From contig JAHZHN010000005.1 of the NCBI GenBank assembly GCA_019420275.1, positions 1-64,000 on the forward strand: DNA of 64,000 nucleotides. Direction: 5' to 3'. The notes below the pieces were generated by a model, which saw only the letters and a program-made list of their open reading frames with translations, was not told where the DNA came from and did no database searches. The translations under genes were made by a program, and so were the position numbers. Of this stretch, positions 1 through 8,073 are shown piece by piece (positions within the stretch are counted from its first letter, which is position 1; each line of letters starts with the position of its first letter). The DNA comes from Clostridiales bacterium. GTDB lineage: Bacteria > Bacillota > Clostridia > Lachnospirales > Lachnospiraceae.

Positions 1-139
1 GACGAGGTAAAGGGTGTGTGTTCCGATGTTAGTCTCAACACATGTGGAGACGGTCGCTTTATTGTCTAGATAAAAGAAGAAGCAGGAACCGCTTAGATCG
101 GGAGAATTGAAAAAAGAAATAGATTTTTTCAAATAAGGA

Positions 140-168
140 TTGACAAATGGCTGTAAGATTGATAATCT
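140..168 (+). promoter_or_regulatory. sigma-A-type promoter of the ars operon
   Basis: TTGACA at 140-145, a 17-bp spacer and TAATCT at 163-168. The expected start point lies inside the palindrome at 170-191, so repressor binding there would block initiation. Seen in sequence; activity is inferred. Confidence 0.7.
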
Positions 169-169
169 A

Positions 170-191
170 CACATAGATAATTATCTATGTG
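170..191 (+). promoter_or_regulatory. ArsR operator, perfect 22-bp palindrome
   Basis: The arm CACATAGATAA is followed immediately by its exact reverse complement. It sits between the -10 box and the arsR ribosome binding site (GGGAGG, 191-196), the usual place for an autorepressing ArsR-family site. A related site recurs at 618-639. Confidence 0.7.
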
Positions 192-203
192 GGAGGCGGA
201 GTC

Positions 204-530
204 ATGACAAGAGAAGAAGTTGCGGTGATTTGCAAAGCGATGTCAGATGCGAATCGGATGAGAATTATTGAAATGCTCACACAGGGAGAGAAGTGTGGAT
301 GCGATCTGCTTGAAAAACTGCAGGTAACTCAGCCAACCTTATCACATCATATGAAGGTTCTTTCGGAATGTGGCCTCGTAAGGTCCTATAAAGAGGGAAA
401 GTGGCATCATTATTCTATTAACTGTGAAAAATTTAAAGAATATAAGGAATACATTGCAGCGATTACTTGTTCCTGCAATATGTCACAGGCAGATGACTCA
501 CAGGGCTGCTGCGGGAAGGAAATAAATTAA
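204..530 (+). CDS. arsR: ArsR-family metalloregulator (arsenic type)
   Basis: Winged-helix repressor of about 108 residues. It should bind DNA when metal-free and release it on binding trivalent arsenic or antimony. The helix preceding the recognition region carries KCGCDLL, matching the ECxCDLL arsenic-sensing motif, followed by QPTLSHHMKVL, the recognition helix. The C-terminus is Cys-rich (CSC, then GCC), which may add metal ligands. I chose the ATG at 204 because GGGAGG lies 7 bases upstream; a GTG at 189 is inside the operator and has no ribosome site. It is first in an operon with permease, thioredoxin-like and arsC genes. Confidence 0.88.
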   Translation: MTREEVAVICKAMSDANRMRIIEMLTQGEKCGCDLLEKLQVTQPTLSHHMKVLSECGLVRSYKEGKWHHYSINCEKFKEYKEYIAAITCSCNMSQADDSQGCCGKEIN

Positions 531-580
531 AAAGGTCTTCTAAGAAAGGATTTCTTAGATAACCGTATAAAGTATAAAAA

Positions 581-603
581 TGCTGGTACGAATCGTACCA
601 GCA
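581..603. repeat. perfect hairpin between arsR and the permease gene
   Basis: The arm TGCTGGTACGA is repeated in reverse complement around a single central base. It is GC-richer than its surroundings and is followed by A residues, not T, so it is not a standard rho-independent terminator on the plus strand. It could tune expression between arsR and the permease as an mRNA stability or processing hairpin. Function inferred. Confidence 0.5.
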
Positions 604-617
604 AAAAATAAAATCAA

Positions 618-639
618 TACATAGATGAATATCAATGTA
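618..639 (+). promoter_or_regulatory. second, degenerate ArsR-type site
   Basis: A 22-bp imperfect dyad (TACATAGAT...ATCAATGTA) that matches the perfect operator at 170-191 at 17 of 22 positions. It lies directly upstream of the permease ribosome site (GGAGG, 643-647). It may be a second ArsR binding site giving internal control. No convincing -35/-10 pair was seen here. Confidence 0.4.
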
Positions 640-654
640 TATGGAGGTATATGT

Positions 655-1650
655 ATGTGGGAATTTATACAAGATCAGATATTAGGCATGAAATGGCTCA
701 ATGTCTTAATTGGGAATTTGTTAAAAGCATTAGGGTGCGACATAAAAGAAAAAATTGGAGGGAGTATCCAATTCTTTCTTTACGATGTCATTAAGATTGT
801 AATTTTACTCTGCATTTTGATCTATATTATAAGCTATATTCAGAGCTTTTTTCCGCCGGAAAGAACGAAGAAGATTCTAGGAGGATTTCATGGAATCGGA
901 GCAAATATGATAGCAGCACTGCTGGGAACAGTAACGCCATTTTGTTCCTGTTCATCAATTCCGCTTTTTATAGGTTTTACAAGTGCGGGTCTTCCGCTGG
1001 GAGTCACATTTTCATTTTTGATTTCATCACCGATGGTTGATCTGGGATCTTTAGTGCTCCTGATGAGTATTTTCGGCACAAAAGTAGCGGTTGTATATGT
1101 GGTTCTTGGACTTGTAATTGCAGTAATAGGAGGAACTTTGATTGAAAAGCTTCATCTTGAAAATCAGGTAGAAGAGTTTATACGAAATACAAAACAGATG
1201 GAGATTTCTCAGGAAGAACTTACGGTAAAAGATCGTCTGAAGTATGCGGCAGAACAGGTTACAGAAACTTTCAAAAAAGTGTTTCCATATATTCTGATCG
1301 GTGTAGGGATCGGAGCTGTTATCCATAACTGGATTCCCGAAGACTTGGTTGTGAAATTCCTTGGAAATGGGAATCCATTTGGAGTCATTCTTGCAACAGT
1401 TGCAGGCGTTCCAATGTACGCAGATATCTTTGGATGTATTCCGATTGCAGAAGCGCTGCTTGCAAAGGGAGCAAAACTTGGCGTGGTACTTTCTTTTATG
1501 ATGGGCGTTACCACCTTAAGTCTTCCGTCTATGGTTATGTTAAAGAAAGCAGTCAAACCAAAGCTTCTGGGGATATTTATCGTAATCTGTACAGCAGGAA
1601 TTATCATTGTTGGATATTTCTTTAATGCAATACAGTACTTGCTTGTATAG
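655..1650 (+). CDS. arsP: ArsP/DUF318-type permease (organoarsenical or arsenite efflux)
   Basis: Multi-pass membrane protein of 331 residues with about eight hydrophobic segments. It belongs to the permease family that includes ArsP (PF03773). The signature TPFCSCSS is at residues 94-101, and the second half has the related stretch VAGVPMYADIFGCIPIAEA, the internal pseudo-repeat typical of the family. A charged cytoplasmic loop separates the halves. Start at 655 is set by GGAGG at 643-647. Lying between arsR and arsC-type genes, it is most likely the efflux component. ArsP proteins export trivalent organoarsenicals, while relatives may carry other substrates, so the exact substrate is inferred. 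Confidence 0.8.
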   Translation: MWEFIQDQILGMKWLNVLIGNLLKALGCDIKEKIGGSIQFFLYDVIKIVILLCILIYIISYIQSFFPPERTKKILGGFHGIGANMIAALLGTVTPFCSCSSIPLFIGFTSAGLPLGVTFSFLISSPMVDLGSLVLLMSIFGTKVAVVYVVLGLVIAVIGGTLIEKLHLENQVEEFIRNTKQMEISQEELTVKDRLKYAAEQVTETFKKVFPYILIGVGIGAVIHNWIPEDLVVKFLGNGNPFGVILATVAGVPMYADIFGCIPIAEALLAKGAKLGVVLSFMMGVTTLSLPSMVMLKKAVKPKLLGIFIVICTAGIIIVGYFFNAIQYLLV

Positions 1651-1729
1651 TTGTGTATGAAGTGTATGAGCAGAACTGCACTTCATATATTCAATATAAA
1701 AAATTAAAGTAGAAAAGGAGATCATTAAT

Positions 1730-2134
1730 ATGGGCTTATTCAAGTTTGGAAAGAAAAAGAAAGAAGAAACAAAGAATGGATGCTGCTGCGGAACGGTATC
1801 CTCAAAGGAACCGGCATGTGGATGCAGTGAACCGGTCCGTGAGGATAAAATTTATGCGGCAGAAGAAGACTGCGTATGCGGCGAAAATAGATGCAGCATT
1901 AAAGTTTTAGGAACAGGCTGCAAGTCTTGTCATGAACAGTATGAAAATGTAAAAAAAGCGGTTGCCAGTATGAATCTTGCCGCAGACGTTGAATATATCA
2001 CAGACATAGAAAAAGTGACGAGCTATGGCGTGATGAGTATGCCGGCCATTGTTGTCAATGAAAAGGCAGTGACAATGGGGAAAGTATTAAAGGCAGATCA
2101 GGTCGAAGAACTTTTAAAGAAACTTGGCTGCTAG
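1730..2134 (+). CDS. Cys-rich thioredoxin-like redox protein (Thioredoxin_3 / small redox disulfide family)
   Basis: 134 residues in two parts. The N-terminal half is lysine- and cysteine-rich, with GCCCG, ACGC and DCVCGENRC. The C-terminal half is a small thioredoxin-fold domain with the redox motif CKSC at residues 64-67, the cis-proline region SMPAIVVNEKAV and a last-residue Cys. Proteins of this kind sit beside arsP-type permeases in Clostridia. It could supply electrons to ArsC next door, or carry bound arsenic to the pump through the Cys-rich tail. Domain call is sequence-based; both roles are inference. GGAG lies upstream of the ATG. Confidence 0.75.
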   Translation: MGLFKFGKKKKEETKNGCCCGTVSSKEPACGCSEPVREDKIYAAEEDCVCGENRCSIKVLGTGCKSCHEQYENVKKAVASMNLAADVEYITDIEKVTSYGVMSMPAIVVNEKAVTMGKVLKADQVEELLKKLGC

Positions 2135-2152
2135 AGGGAAGAGGTTTCGGAA

Positions 2153-2566
2153 ATGGATAAGAAAAAAATAGCGTTTATCTGTGTTCACAATTCCTGCAGA
2201 AGCCAGATTGCAGAAGCTCTTGGCAGGCATCTGGCCGGTGACATATTTGAAAGCTATTCTGCAGGAACAGAGACGAAACCACAGATTAACCAGGATGCAG
2301 TCAGGCTGATGAAGGAAATGTATGATATTGATATGGAGGCAGAGGGACAGCATAGTAAGCTGGTTTCGGAAATTCCGGAAGTAGATATCGCAATTTCCAT
2401 GGGATGTAATGTCGGGTGTCCATTTATTGGAAGAGTCTTTGATGACAATTGGGGGATTGAGGATCCAACCGGAAAATCTGATGATGAGTTCAAAATTGTC
2501 ATTGGGGAAATTGAGAAGAAAATAAAACAATTAAGAAATAAGTTAGTGAGTGCTAAAATGATATGA
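2153..2566 (+). CDS. arsC: thioredoxin-coupled arsenate reductase (low-MW phosphatase fold)
   Basis: 137 residues. Reduces arsenate to arsenite. The P-loop CVHNSCRS places the nucleophile at Cys10 and Arg at 16, the same positions as in the staphylococcal plasmid pI258 enzyme, and the catalytic Asp is in DPTG (about 104). The relay cysteines are Cys85 and Cys89 in MGCNVGCP, closer together (C-x3-C) than in pI258 (C-x6-C). Last gene of the ars operon, 18 bases after the thioredoxin-like gene, which could be its reductant. A second ArsC-type domain is encoded at 15341-16417. Confidence 0.88.
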   Translation: MDKKKIAFICVHNSCRSQIAEALGRHLAGDIFESYSAGTETKPQINQDAVRLMKEMYDIDMEAEGQHSKLVSEIPEVDIAISMGCNVGCPFIGRVFDDNWGIEDPTGKSDDEFKIVIGEIEKKIKQLRNKLVSAKMI

Positions 2567-2571
2567 AGAAA

Positions 2572-2608
2572 TTACGGCGGACCGTTTTGTCCGCCGTAAA
2601 TTTACGTT
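2572..2608 (+). terminator. hairpin ending the ars operon
   Basis: Stem TTACGGCGGAC with exact complement and a 6-base loop (2572-2599), immediately after arsC. The T tract after it is broken, so termination strength is uncertain. Confidence 0.55.
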
Positions 2609-2670
2609 TGCTTTTGAATGATAATGGTTTTTGAGACTGGCATACATGAAATTAGATGTTTAAATTTTAT

Positions 2671-3474
2671 TTACTGATCAGAAATAAAAGCCTGTATTTC
2701 CAGTGGGAAAATATCTTTTTCATATTTATCTAACGTCATATTTGTCAGGAAGATAAAATGGATTTTCGGATTTTCCGCGAAAATATTAAGAAAATAACCA
2801 GAAGAATCATAAATAGAAGCAGTATTTTCCTGACAGCAAAAATATTCCCCTTCAGGTAACGAAAATAATTCCAGCGTACTGTCACTGTATTCAGACGAGA
2901 AAATTTCTAAAGTAATATAAATGTCAATGGTTTTGCCATTGTGTTCTGCCATGAGGCCTATCGGGAAATTAAACATAGGAATGTATCCATGCTCCTGAGC
3001 TTTTATAAATAAATCCGTGGCTTTTTGCCGGAAGGTAATTTCATTGCCTAACTCAGGAAATGGGGTTCGTATCATACTGCGTTTCTTTTTATAGCGTTTG
3101 TAGAATGTATTTTTATCTTTGTACGGTTCATTTTCCTTCATTGAGCCAATGGCACTCTCCAGGCGTCCTATGATTGTGCAAAGGTGAGCCAGCTTTTCGT
3201 CTGCTTTTTGCTTTCCGTCCTTATATAATCTGAGGATATCAAGAGATCCATCTTTATTTTTATATTGAGCTGCTTCTTTCAAAGGAATTTCAAGTTCCAG
3301 ACACATTAAAATGGTATCCAGATCTACAAGCTGTTCTAATTTGTAGTAACGGTATTGGGTGTTTGGATCCGTATAGGCAGGGATCAATGCACCGATCCGT
3401 TCATAATATCTTAGAGATTTACGGTCCACATTACGCAGCTTTGCAAATTCGCCGATTGTCAAATAAGAGTTCAT
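2671..3474 (-). CDS. MerR-family regulator with large effector domain
   Basis: 267 residues. The N-terminal MerR helix-turn-helix starts YLTIGEFAKLRNVDRKSLRYYERIGALIP and ends about residue 70. A coiled dimerisation helix follows (about 80-120), then a GyrI/BmrR-like effector-binding domain of about 140 residues. MerR activators of this build sense hydrophobic or cationic compounds and activate promoters with over-long spacers. It is divergent from the OYE gene, and two MerR-type promoters with 19-bp spacers lie at 3499-3529 and 4675-4705, so it probably controls both downstream units. Ligand unknown. Confidence 0.85.
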   Translation of the reverse strand: MNSYLTIGEFAKLRNVDRKSLRYYERIGALIPAYTDPNTQYRYYKLEQLVDLDTILMCLELEIPLKEAAQYKNKDGSLDILRLYKDGKQKADEKLAHLCTIIGRLESAIGSMKENEPYKDKNTFYKRYKKKRSMIRTPFPELGNEITFRQKATDLFIKAQEHGYIPMFNFPIGLMAEHNGKTIDIYITLEIFSSEYSDSTLELFSLPEGEYFCCQENTASIYDSSGYFLNIFAENPKIHFIFLTNMTLDKYEKDIFPLEIQAFISDQ

Positions 3475-3498
3475 TTTGATTTCCCCTTTATAAAATTC

Positions 3499-3529
3499 TT
3501 GACATTCCTATAATGGTATAGTTTATGAT
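3499..3529 (+). promoter_or_regulatory. MerR-type promoter of the OYE gene
   Basis: TTGACA (3499-3504), a 19-bp spacer and TATGAT (3524-3529). The spacer holds the dyad CTATA-ATGG-TATAG (3508-3521). The lengthened spacer with a central dyad is the hallmark of MerR-activated promoters. It matches the promoter at 4675 at 25 of 31 positions. Confidence 0.75.
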
Positions 3530-3633
3530 ATCACTTACTTTAATCATCATGCAAGTATTCTTGATGCTGAGGTGGAAAAATGGACAAGAATAAAATGCAA
3601 ACGATAAATGCATAAAAGAAAGGGAGAATTCAT

Positions 3634-4620
3634 ATGTCAAAACTGTTTGATCCAATTAAAATAAATCATTTGGTACTTAACAGCCGTCTGGTAATGCCGC
3701 CTATGGCAACGGCAATGGCAGATGCTGATGATCATGTGACAGATGAGGTGTGTGCTTATTACAGAGAGCGTGCAAAGTACAGCAAAATTGGTCTGATTAT
3801 TACAGAGCATTGTTATGTTCATTCTCAGGGAAAAGCACATCCGGGTCAGGTTTCGATTGCGGCCGACGATGCAATTCCTGGGTTAAGGAAACTGACGGAT
3901 TGTATGCATAAAGAGGGAGTCAAAGTCTTTGCCCAGATCAGTCACGCCGGTACGGCAGCAAAGTCTGCGGTCACAGGGCAGGCACCGGCAGGACCAAGTG
4001 CAGTCTATCATCCAAAGCAGAAGCAGGAACTGTCAAAAGAGATGACAAGAGAGCAGATCCATGAAGTGACGGTATGGTTTGCACAGGCTGCCAGGCGGGC
4101 GAAAGAGGCTGGATTTGATGGGGTTGAAATTCATTCAGCCCACGGCTATTTACTGAATCAGTTTTTCTCGCCTCTTTATAATCATAGAAGCGACGAATAT
4201 GGTTCCCAGTCAGTAGAAAACCGTACCCGGTTTCAGAGGGAAATCATACAGGCTGTGCGGAAAGAAACAGGAGATGATTTTCCAATTGTCATGCGGCTTG
4301 GCGGATGCGATTATGAAGAGGGCGGAAGTACAATCCATGATTGTGTGGAAGCATGTCAATTATTTGAAGAATGTGGTGTTGATCTGCTGCATCTCACAGG
4401 GGGGATGAATGGCTTTCTCCGTCCGGGTCATTCGGAACCAGGATATTTTCAGGATATGTCCATTCCTGTTAAGAAGAAAGTAACGGTGCCGGTTCTCTTA
4501 ACAGGCGGAGTTACGAATATTTCACAGGCAGAAGAGCTGCTGGAACATCATTGTGCAGATATGATTGGCGTGGGACGGGCAATTTATAAAGATGCTCATT
4601 GGGCAGATCATGAAAAATAA
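3634..4620 (+). CDS. old yellow enzyme family NAD(P)H:flavin oxidoreductase
   Basis: 328 residues, a single FMN-binding TIM barrel without the Fe-S/FAD extension of the larger relatives (compare 44349-46295). Visible family motifs are QISHAG (101-106), the active-site stretch EIHSAHGYLLNQF (165-177), HRSDEYG, and the FMN phosphate-binding GVGRAI near the C-terminus. Members reduce activated C=C or nitro groups of electrophilic compounds. Expressed from a MerR-type promoter with an untranslated leader of nearly 100 bases. Control by the divergent MerR suggests a role in detoxifying the compound that regulator senses. Confidence 0.85.
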   Translation: MSKLFDPIKINHLVLNSRLVMPPMATAMADADDHVTDEVCAYYRERAKYSKIGLIITEHCYVHSQGKAHPGQVSIAADDAIPGLRKLTDCMHKEGVKVFAQISHAGTAAKSAVTGQAPAGPSAVYHPKQKQELSKEMTREQIHEVTVWFAQAARRAKEAGFDGVEIHSAHGYLLNQFFSPLYNHRSDEYGSQSVENRTRFQREIIQAVRKETGDDFPIVMRLGGCDYEEGGSTIHDCVEACQLFEECGVDLLHLTGGMNGFLRPGHSEPGYFQDMSIPVKKKVTVPVLLTGGVTNISQAEELLEHHCADMIGVGRAIYKDAHWADHEK

Positions 4621-4630
4621 GGAATATATT

Positions 4631-4672
4631 AGAGTGGAATCCCTTTATTTCAGTGGGTTCCACTCTTTTTTA
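4631..4672 (+). terminator. rho-independent terminator after the OYE gene
   Basis: Stem AGAGTGGAATCCC pairing with GGGTTCCACTCT, followed by a run of T. It separates the OYE unit from the next promoter, which begins three bases later. Confidence 0.85.
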
Positions 4673-4674
4673 TA

Positions 4675-4705
4675 TTGACATTCCCATTATGGGATGGTTT
4701 ACGTT
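4675..4705 (+). promoter_or_regulatory. second MerR-type promoter (synthetase-efflux operon)
   Basis: TTGACA at 4675-4680, a 19-bp spacer with the dyad TCCCAT-T-ATGGGA (4682-4694), then a weak -10 (TACGTT, 4700-4705). The sequence TTGACATTCC and much of the spacer are shared with the promoter at 3499. A poor -10 box is expected for an activator-dependent promoter. Confidence 0.65.
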
Positions 4706-4758
4706 AGTGGTACAAAAAGAAATAAATAGAAAACTGAATTTAGAAAGAGAGAAAGAAA

Positions 4759-6222
4759 ATGGAGAATGGGTTGGAATTGGCCAGAAAGAAAAAACTAGAT
4801 TTTATATCAGAAAATGGGGTGAATCCTTATCCGGATAAATACGACGTGAATTATCAGCTGTATGAAGCAGGAAATCTTCCTGACGGAACGCCTGACGTGC
4901 GGATTGCCGGGAGGATCACTCTTATGCGGAAGATGGGGAAAATATCTTTTGCAAGGGTCAGTGATGTGCATGGAAGTGTTCAGATCGCTGTGAAAAAAGA
5001 TATGGTTGGAGAAAAAGAATATGATTTCTTTAGAAAAGCATTTGATATTGGAGATTTTATCGGTGTCTGCGGAGAAATGTTTACAACCCAAACCGGTGAA
5101 AAAACAGTGCGTGCCCAAAACATTGTTTTTCTGGGGAAAGCCCTGAAGCCGCTCCCTGAGAAATATCATGGACTTGCTGATACAGATAGCCGCCATAGGC
5201 AAAGATATCTGGATTTAATCATGAATGAAGAGGTACGCCAGAGATTTCTGCTTAAGTTTTCCTTTATTCGAGAAGTTAGAAGGTATCTCGAAGAGCATGG
5301 ATATATGGAAATTGAAACACCGGTATTAATGGACAAACCATCTGGAGCATCTGCCAGACCATTTGTTGCACATCATAATGCACTGGATATGGATGTTTAT
5401 TTAAGAATCGCCCCGGAAACGTATTTGAAAAGGGCAATTGCAGGAGGATTTACCAGAGTGTTTGAATTTGCCAGATGTTTTCGGAATGAAGGAATGGATG
5501 CATCTCATTTGCAGGACTTTACGATGCTGGAAGGGTACTGTGCTTATTACAGCTATAAGGAGAATATGGTGTTTTTGCAGGATATGCTCCGGTCGGTAGT
5601 GAAAAAATTATTTGGCACGACAAAAATAAAAATAGATGGCCGTACGATAGATTTTAATGCCAAATGGGAAACGGTTACGTTTCGTGATCTGATTCTCAGA
5701 GACTGTGGAATTGATATAGACCAGTACCAGACAGCTGAGATGCTCCTTCAGGAAATCAGGGAAAGAAAGATTGAATTAGAATCTGAATCTGAGATCTCTT
5801 TGCTGGGGCGCGGAAACCTGATTGATCTGCTATATAAAAAGGTAAGCCGTCCAGGATTAACTGCGCCTACATTTCTGACTGCCCATCCCAGAGCATTATC
5901 TCCACTTGCAAGGGCAAATGATAAGAATCCGGATCTTGTGGACCGATTCCAGCTGGTGATCAATGGAGCAGAAGTGATCAATGCATATTCAGAACTGGTG
6001 GATCCTGTAGATCAGAGAAACCGGCTGATGGAACAGGCAAAGTTAAAGGCCGGAGGGGATGAAGAGGCTATGGCAATGGATGAAGATTATATAAGGGCAA
6101 TGGAATATGGTATGCCTCCGATTTCCGGCTGGGGCATAGGAATTGACCGCATGATGCAGGTCCTGACGGGAGAAAAAAATATCAAAGAACTGGTACTGTT
6201 TCCGCTAATGAGAACGATATAA
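4759..6222 (+). CDS. class II lysyl-tRNA synthetase paralogue
   Basis: 487 residues with the full LysRS plan: an OB-fold anticodon domain (about 45-125) and a class II catalytic core with motif 1 (near EIETPVL), motif 2 (FRNEG, 241-245) and motif 3 (GWGIGIDRMM, C-terminus). It also keeps ARPFVAHHNALDMD and YLRIAPE, typical of LysRS. Unusually, motif 2 continues ASHLQDFTMLE where LysRS normally has a HNPEFT sequence. It is co-transcribed with an efflux pump behind a MerR-type promoter, so it is unlikely to be the housekeeping lysS. It may be a drug-tolerant spare or may modify something other than tRNA-Lys. Family is certain; role is inference. Confidence 0.8.
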   Translation: MENGLELARKKKLDFISENGVNPYPDKYDVNYQLYEAGNLPDGTPDVRIAGRITLMRKMGKISFARVSDVHGSVQIAVKKDMVGEKEYDFFRKAFDIGDFIGVCGEMFTTQTGEKTVRAQNIVFLGKALKPLPEKYHGLADTDSRHRQRYLDLIMNEEVRQRFLLKFSFIREVRRYLEEHGYMEIETPVLMDKPSGASARPFVAHHNALDMDVYLRIAPETYLKRAIAGGFTRVFEFARCFRNEGMDASHLQDFTMLEGYCAYYSYKENMVFLQDMLRSVVKKLFGTTKIKIDGRTIDFNAKWETVTFRDLILRDCGIDIDQYQTAEMLLQEIRERKIELESESEISLLGRGNLIDLLYKKVSRPGLTAPTFLTAHPRALSPLARANDKNPDLVDRFQLVINGAEVINAYSELVDPVDQRNRLMEQAKLKAGGDEEAMAMDEDYIRAMEYGMPPISGWGIGIDRMMQVLTGEKNIKELVLFPLMRTI

Positions 6223-6254
6223 AAAACGAAGGATTACAAGGAGGAACTTACAAA

Positions 6255-7655
6255 ATGAAATATGATGAAAAACTGGAACCCAGGTTATTTGCTGCTGTTT
6301 TATCGGTCAGCCTGCTGATTTTGTGCGGGCTGCTGACTGAAACAGCAGTTAATATTGCGTTTCCCACATTGATGGAAGAATACGGAGTGAATGCATCATC
6401 GGTACAATGGATGACAACAGGAAAGATGCTGGTAGTAGCGATGATTACGCCGATATCAGCATTTTTGAAAAAACGTTTTGCAGCTAAGAAGTTATTCTTG
6501 TTTTCAGGCTTTGTTTTCCTGGCTGGGTGCCTGATCGGAACATTTGCATGGAGTTTTGATGTATTGGTGGCTTCATCAATTATACAGGGACTTGGCATTG
6601 GTGTCGCACTGCCTATGGTATTTAATATCATTCTGGAACAGGTACCTTCCACGAAAACAGGTACGATGATGGGAATGGCTTCTCTGATCATGGCTGCCGG
6701 ACCGGCTTTAGGACCGACTTTTGGAGGAATTGTAGTTACCGTGCTGGGGTGGAGAGCAATTTTTTCCCTGATGATTCCGCTTACGATCCTATCTTTGATT
6801 GTGGGAGGGATTACGATTGAGCAGAAAACCCGGCCTTCTAAAATAGGGCTGGACATGATTGGTACGCTTCTGGCGATGATTGGATTTTTCCTGCTGGTCT
6901 ATGGAGTTACTGGATTGGAGTCATTTTCAGAAAACCCGCTGCAAATTGTGTTCTGTCTCCTTTTGGGAGTTATAGCGCTGATGCTGTTTTGTCTGCATGC
7001 GAAGAGAAAGGAAGAGCCGCTGATCCATCTGGATGTTTTTAAAAATCCAGTATTTAACTGGCATCTGCTTTCGTACATATTTATGCAGATTGTATTTCTA
7101 GGGTTTTCTTTTGCCCTTTCCAATTATCTTCAGGTTGTATGCGGCGCAAGCGCATTTATTACAGGACTGTGTCTTCTCCCCGGTGCCATGGGACAGGCAG
7201 TCTTGTCTGTTTGCAGCGGTATGATTCTGGATCAATATGGGGCGAAAAAGCCCATATATTTTGGAAGTGTTCTTGCAGTCATCGGATCTGGTCTGTTCTT
7301 TGTATCCGGGGCTTACATGCAAACGATCATGGTTGTTGTATTTTATATCATTACGGAAGTAGGTCTGGGATGTACTTATGGAAATACGATGACCCATGCG
7401 TTACAAAATATATCGCCAAAAGATAATTCCGATGGCAATGCTGTTTTTAACACATTTGGTCAGCTGGCTGGTTCGCTGGGAACTTCTATTTCAGCCGTCA
7501 TCTTAACGGTGTTTCAGAAAAATTCCGCATATCCTTCTCTGGCGTCTGCCGCCGCTGAGGGCATTCATTGGATTTTTGGAGTATTTTTAGTGCTGCTGCT
7601 TTTGAATTTTATATTTCAGATTGCCGCCTTTCGTAAGGCAGCAGTAAAAGAGTGA
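6255..7655 (+). CDS. MFS drug exporter, DHA2/EmrB-like (about 14 helices)
   Basis: 466 residues, almost wholly hydrophobic, with about 14 predicted membrane segments. DHA2 features include VNIAFPTL in helix 1, QWMTTGKML in helix 2, and the motif C-like GPALGPTFGG in helix 5. Proton-coupled export of lipophilic compounds is the family role. It starts 32 bases after the synthetase gene with AAGGAGG, so it is in the same MerR-driven operon. Confidence 0.87.
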   Translation: MKYDEKLEPRLFAAVLSVSLLILCGLLTETAVNIAFPTLMEEYGVNASSVQWMTTGKMLVVAMITPISAFLKKRFAAKKLFLFSGFVFLAGCLIGTFAWSFDVLVASSIIQGLGIGVALPMVFNIILEQVPSTKTGTMMGMASLIMAAGPALGPTFGGIVVTVLGWRAIFSLMIPLTILSLIVGGITIEQKTRPSKIGLDMIGTLLAMIGFFLLVYGVTGLESFSENPLQIVFCLLLGVIALMLFCLHAKRKEEPLIHLDVFKNPVFNWHLLSYIFMQIVFLGFSFALSNYLQVVCGASAFITGLCLLPGAMGQAVLSVCSGMILDQYGAKKPIYFGSVLAVIGSGLFFVSGAYMQTIMVVVFYIITEVGLGCTYGNTMTHALQNISPKDNSDGNAVFNTFGQLAGSLGTSISAVILTVFQKNSAYPSLASAAAEGIHWIFGVFLVLLLLNFIFQIAAFRKAAVKE

Positions 7656-7679
7656 TCGGTTTAGAGAAAGGAGAGAAAA

Positions 7680-7946
7680 ATGATATATCAAACAAAAGGG
7701 ACCTGTTCTGAGCAGATCCATATTGAAATCAATAACAACTTGATTCAGAAAGTTAAATTTGTGAAGGGATGTCCGGGGCTTACACAGGCATTGGAAAGAA
7801 TGCTGATCGGTGTTGAAGTCGAAGAGGCCATTCGAAGACTAGAAGGTATTCAATGTCTGGATAAAGGAACATCTTGTCCAGATCAGTTAGCAAATGCATT
7901 AAAACAGTATATGGAGAAAAGAGAGAATCCATTGGAAGATTTCTGA
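7680..7946 (+). CDS. TSCPD-domain small protein (TIGR03905-like)
   Basis: 88 residues. The name-giving motif TSCPDQLA is near residue 64, preceded by KGCPG. Such proteins resemble the C-terminal domain of class II ribonucleotide reductases and are of unknown function. The conserved cysteines suggest metal or redox chemistry. It follows the efflux gene by 24 bases with a good ribosome site (AAAGGAG), so it is probably the last gene of the MerR-controlled operon. Confidence 0.8.
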   Translation: MIYQTKGTCSEQIHIEINNNLIQKVKFVKGCPGLTQALERMLIGVEVEEAIRRLEGIQCLDKGTSCPDQLANALKQYMEKRENPLEDF

Positions 7947-8073
7947 TGTTTATCAAATTCTGTTCCCCTTGTTCCCAGCCGATCATAATTAAAAAGATGA
8001 AATAAAAATAAGCATTGGCGGTATAAATTGATTCCAGAAGGAAATGTTATAGGTAAAACACAGGAGGTAAGAA

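Noticed and set aside
581..603. Hairpin considered as a terminator after arsR
   Set aside because: Followed by A, not T, on the plus strand, and the permease promoter beyond it is weak; left as a hairpin of unknown role.
3580..3615. Short frame MDKNKMQTINA with a GAGGTGG-like site in the OYE leader, a possible leader peptide
   Set aside because: Too short to support, no repeated codons or attenuator structure; kept only as leader sequence.
4653..4838. 61-codon frame overlapping the second MerR-type promoter and the synthetase start
   Set aside because: It begins inside a terminator hairpin, has no ribosome site and overlaps a clear gene.
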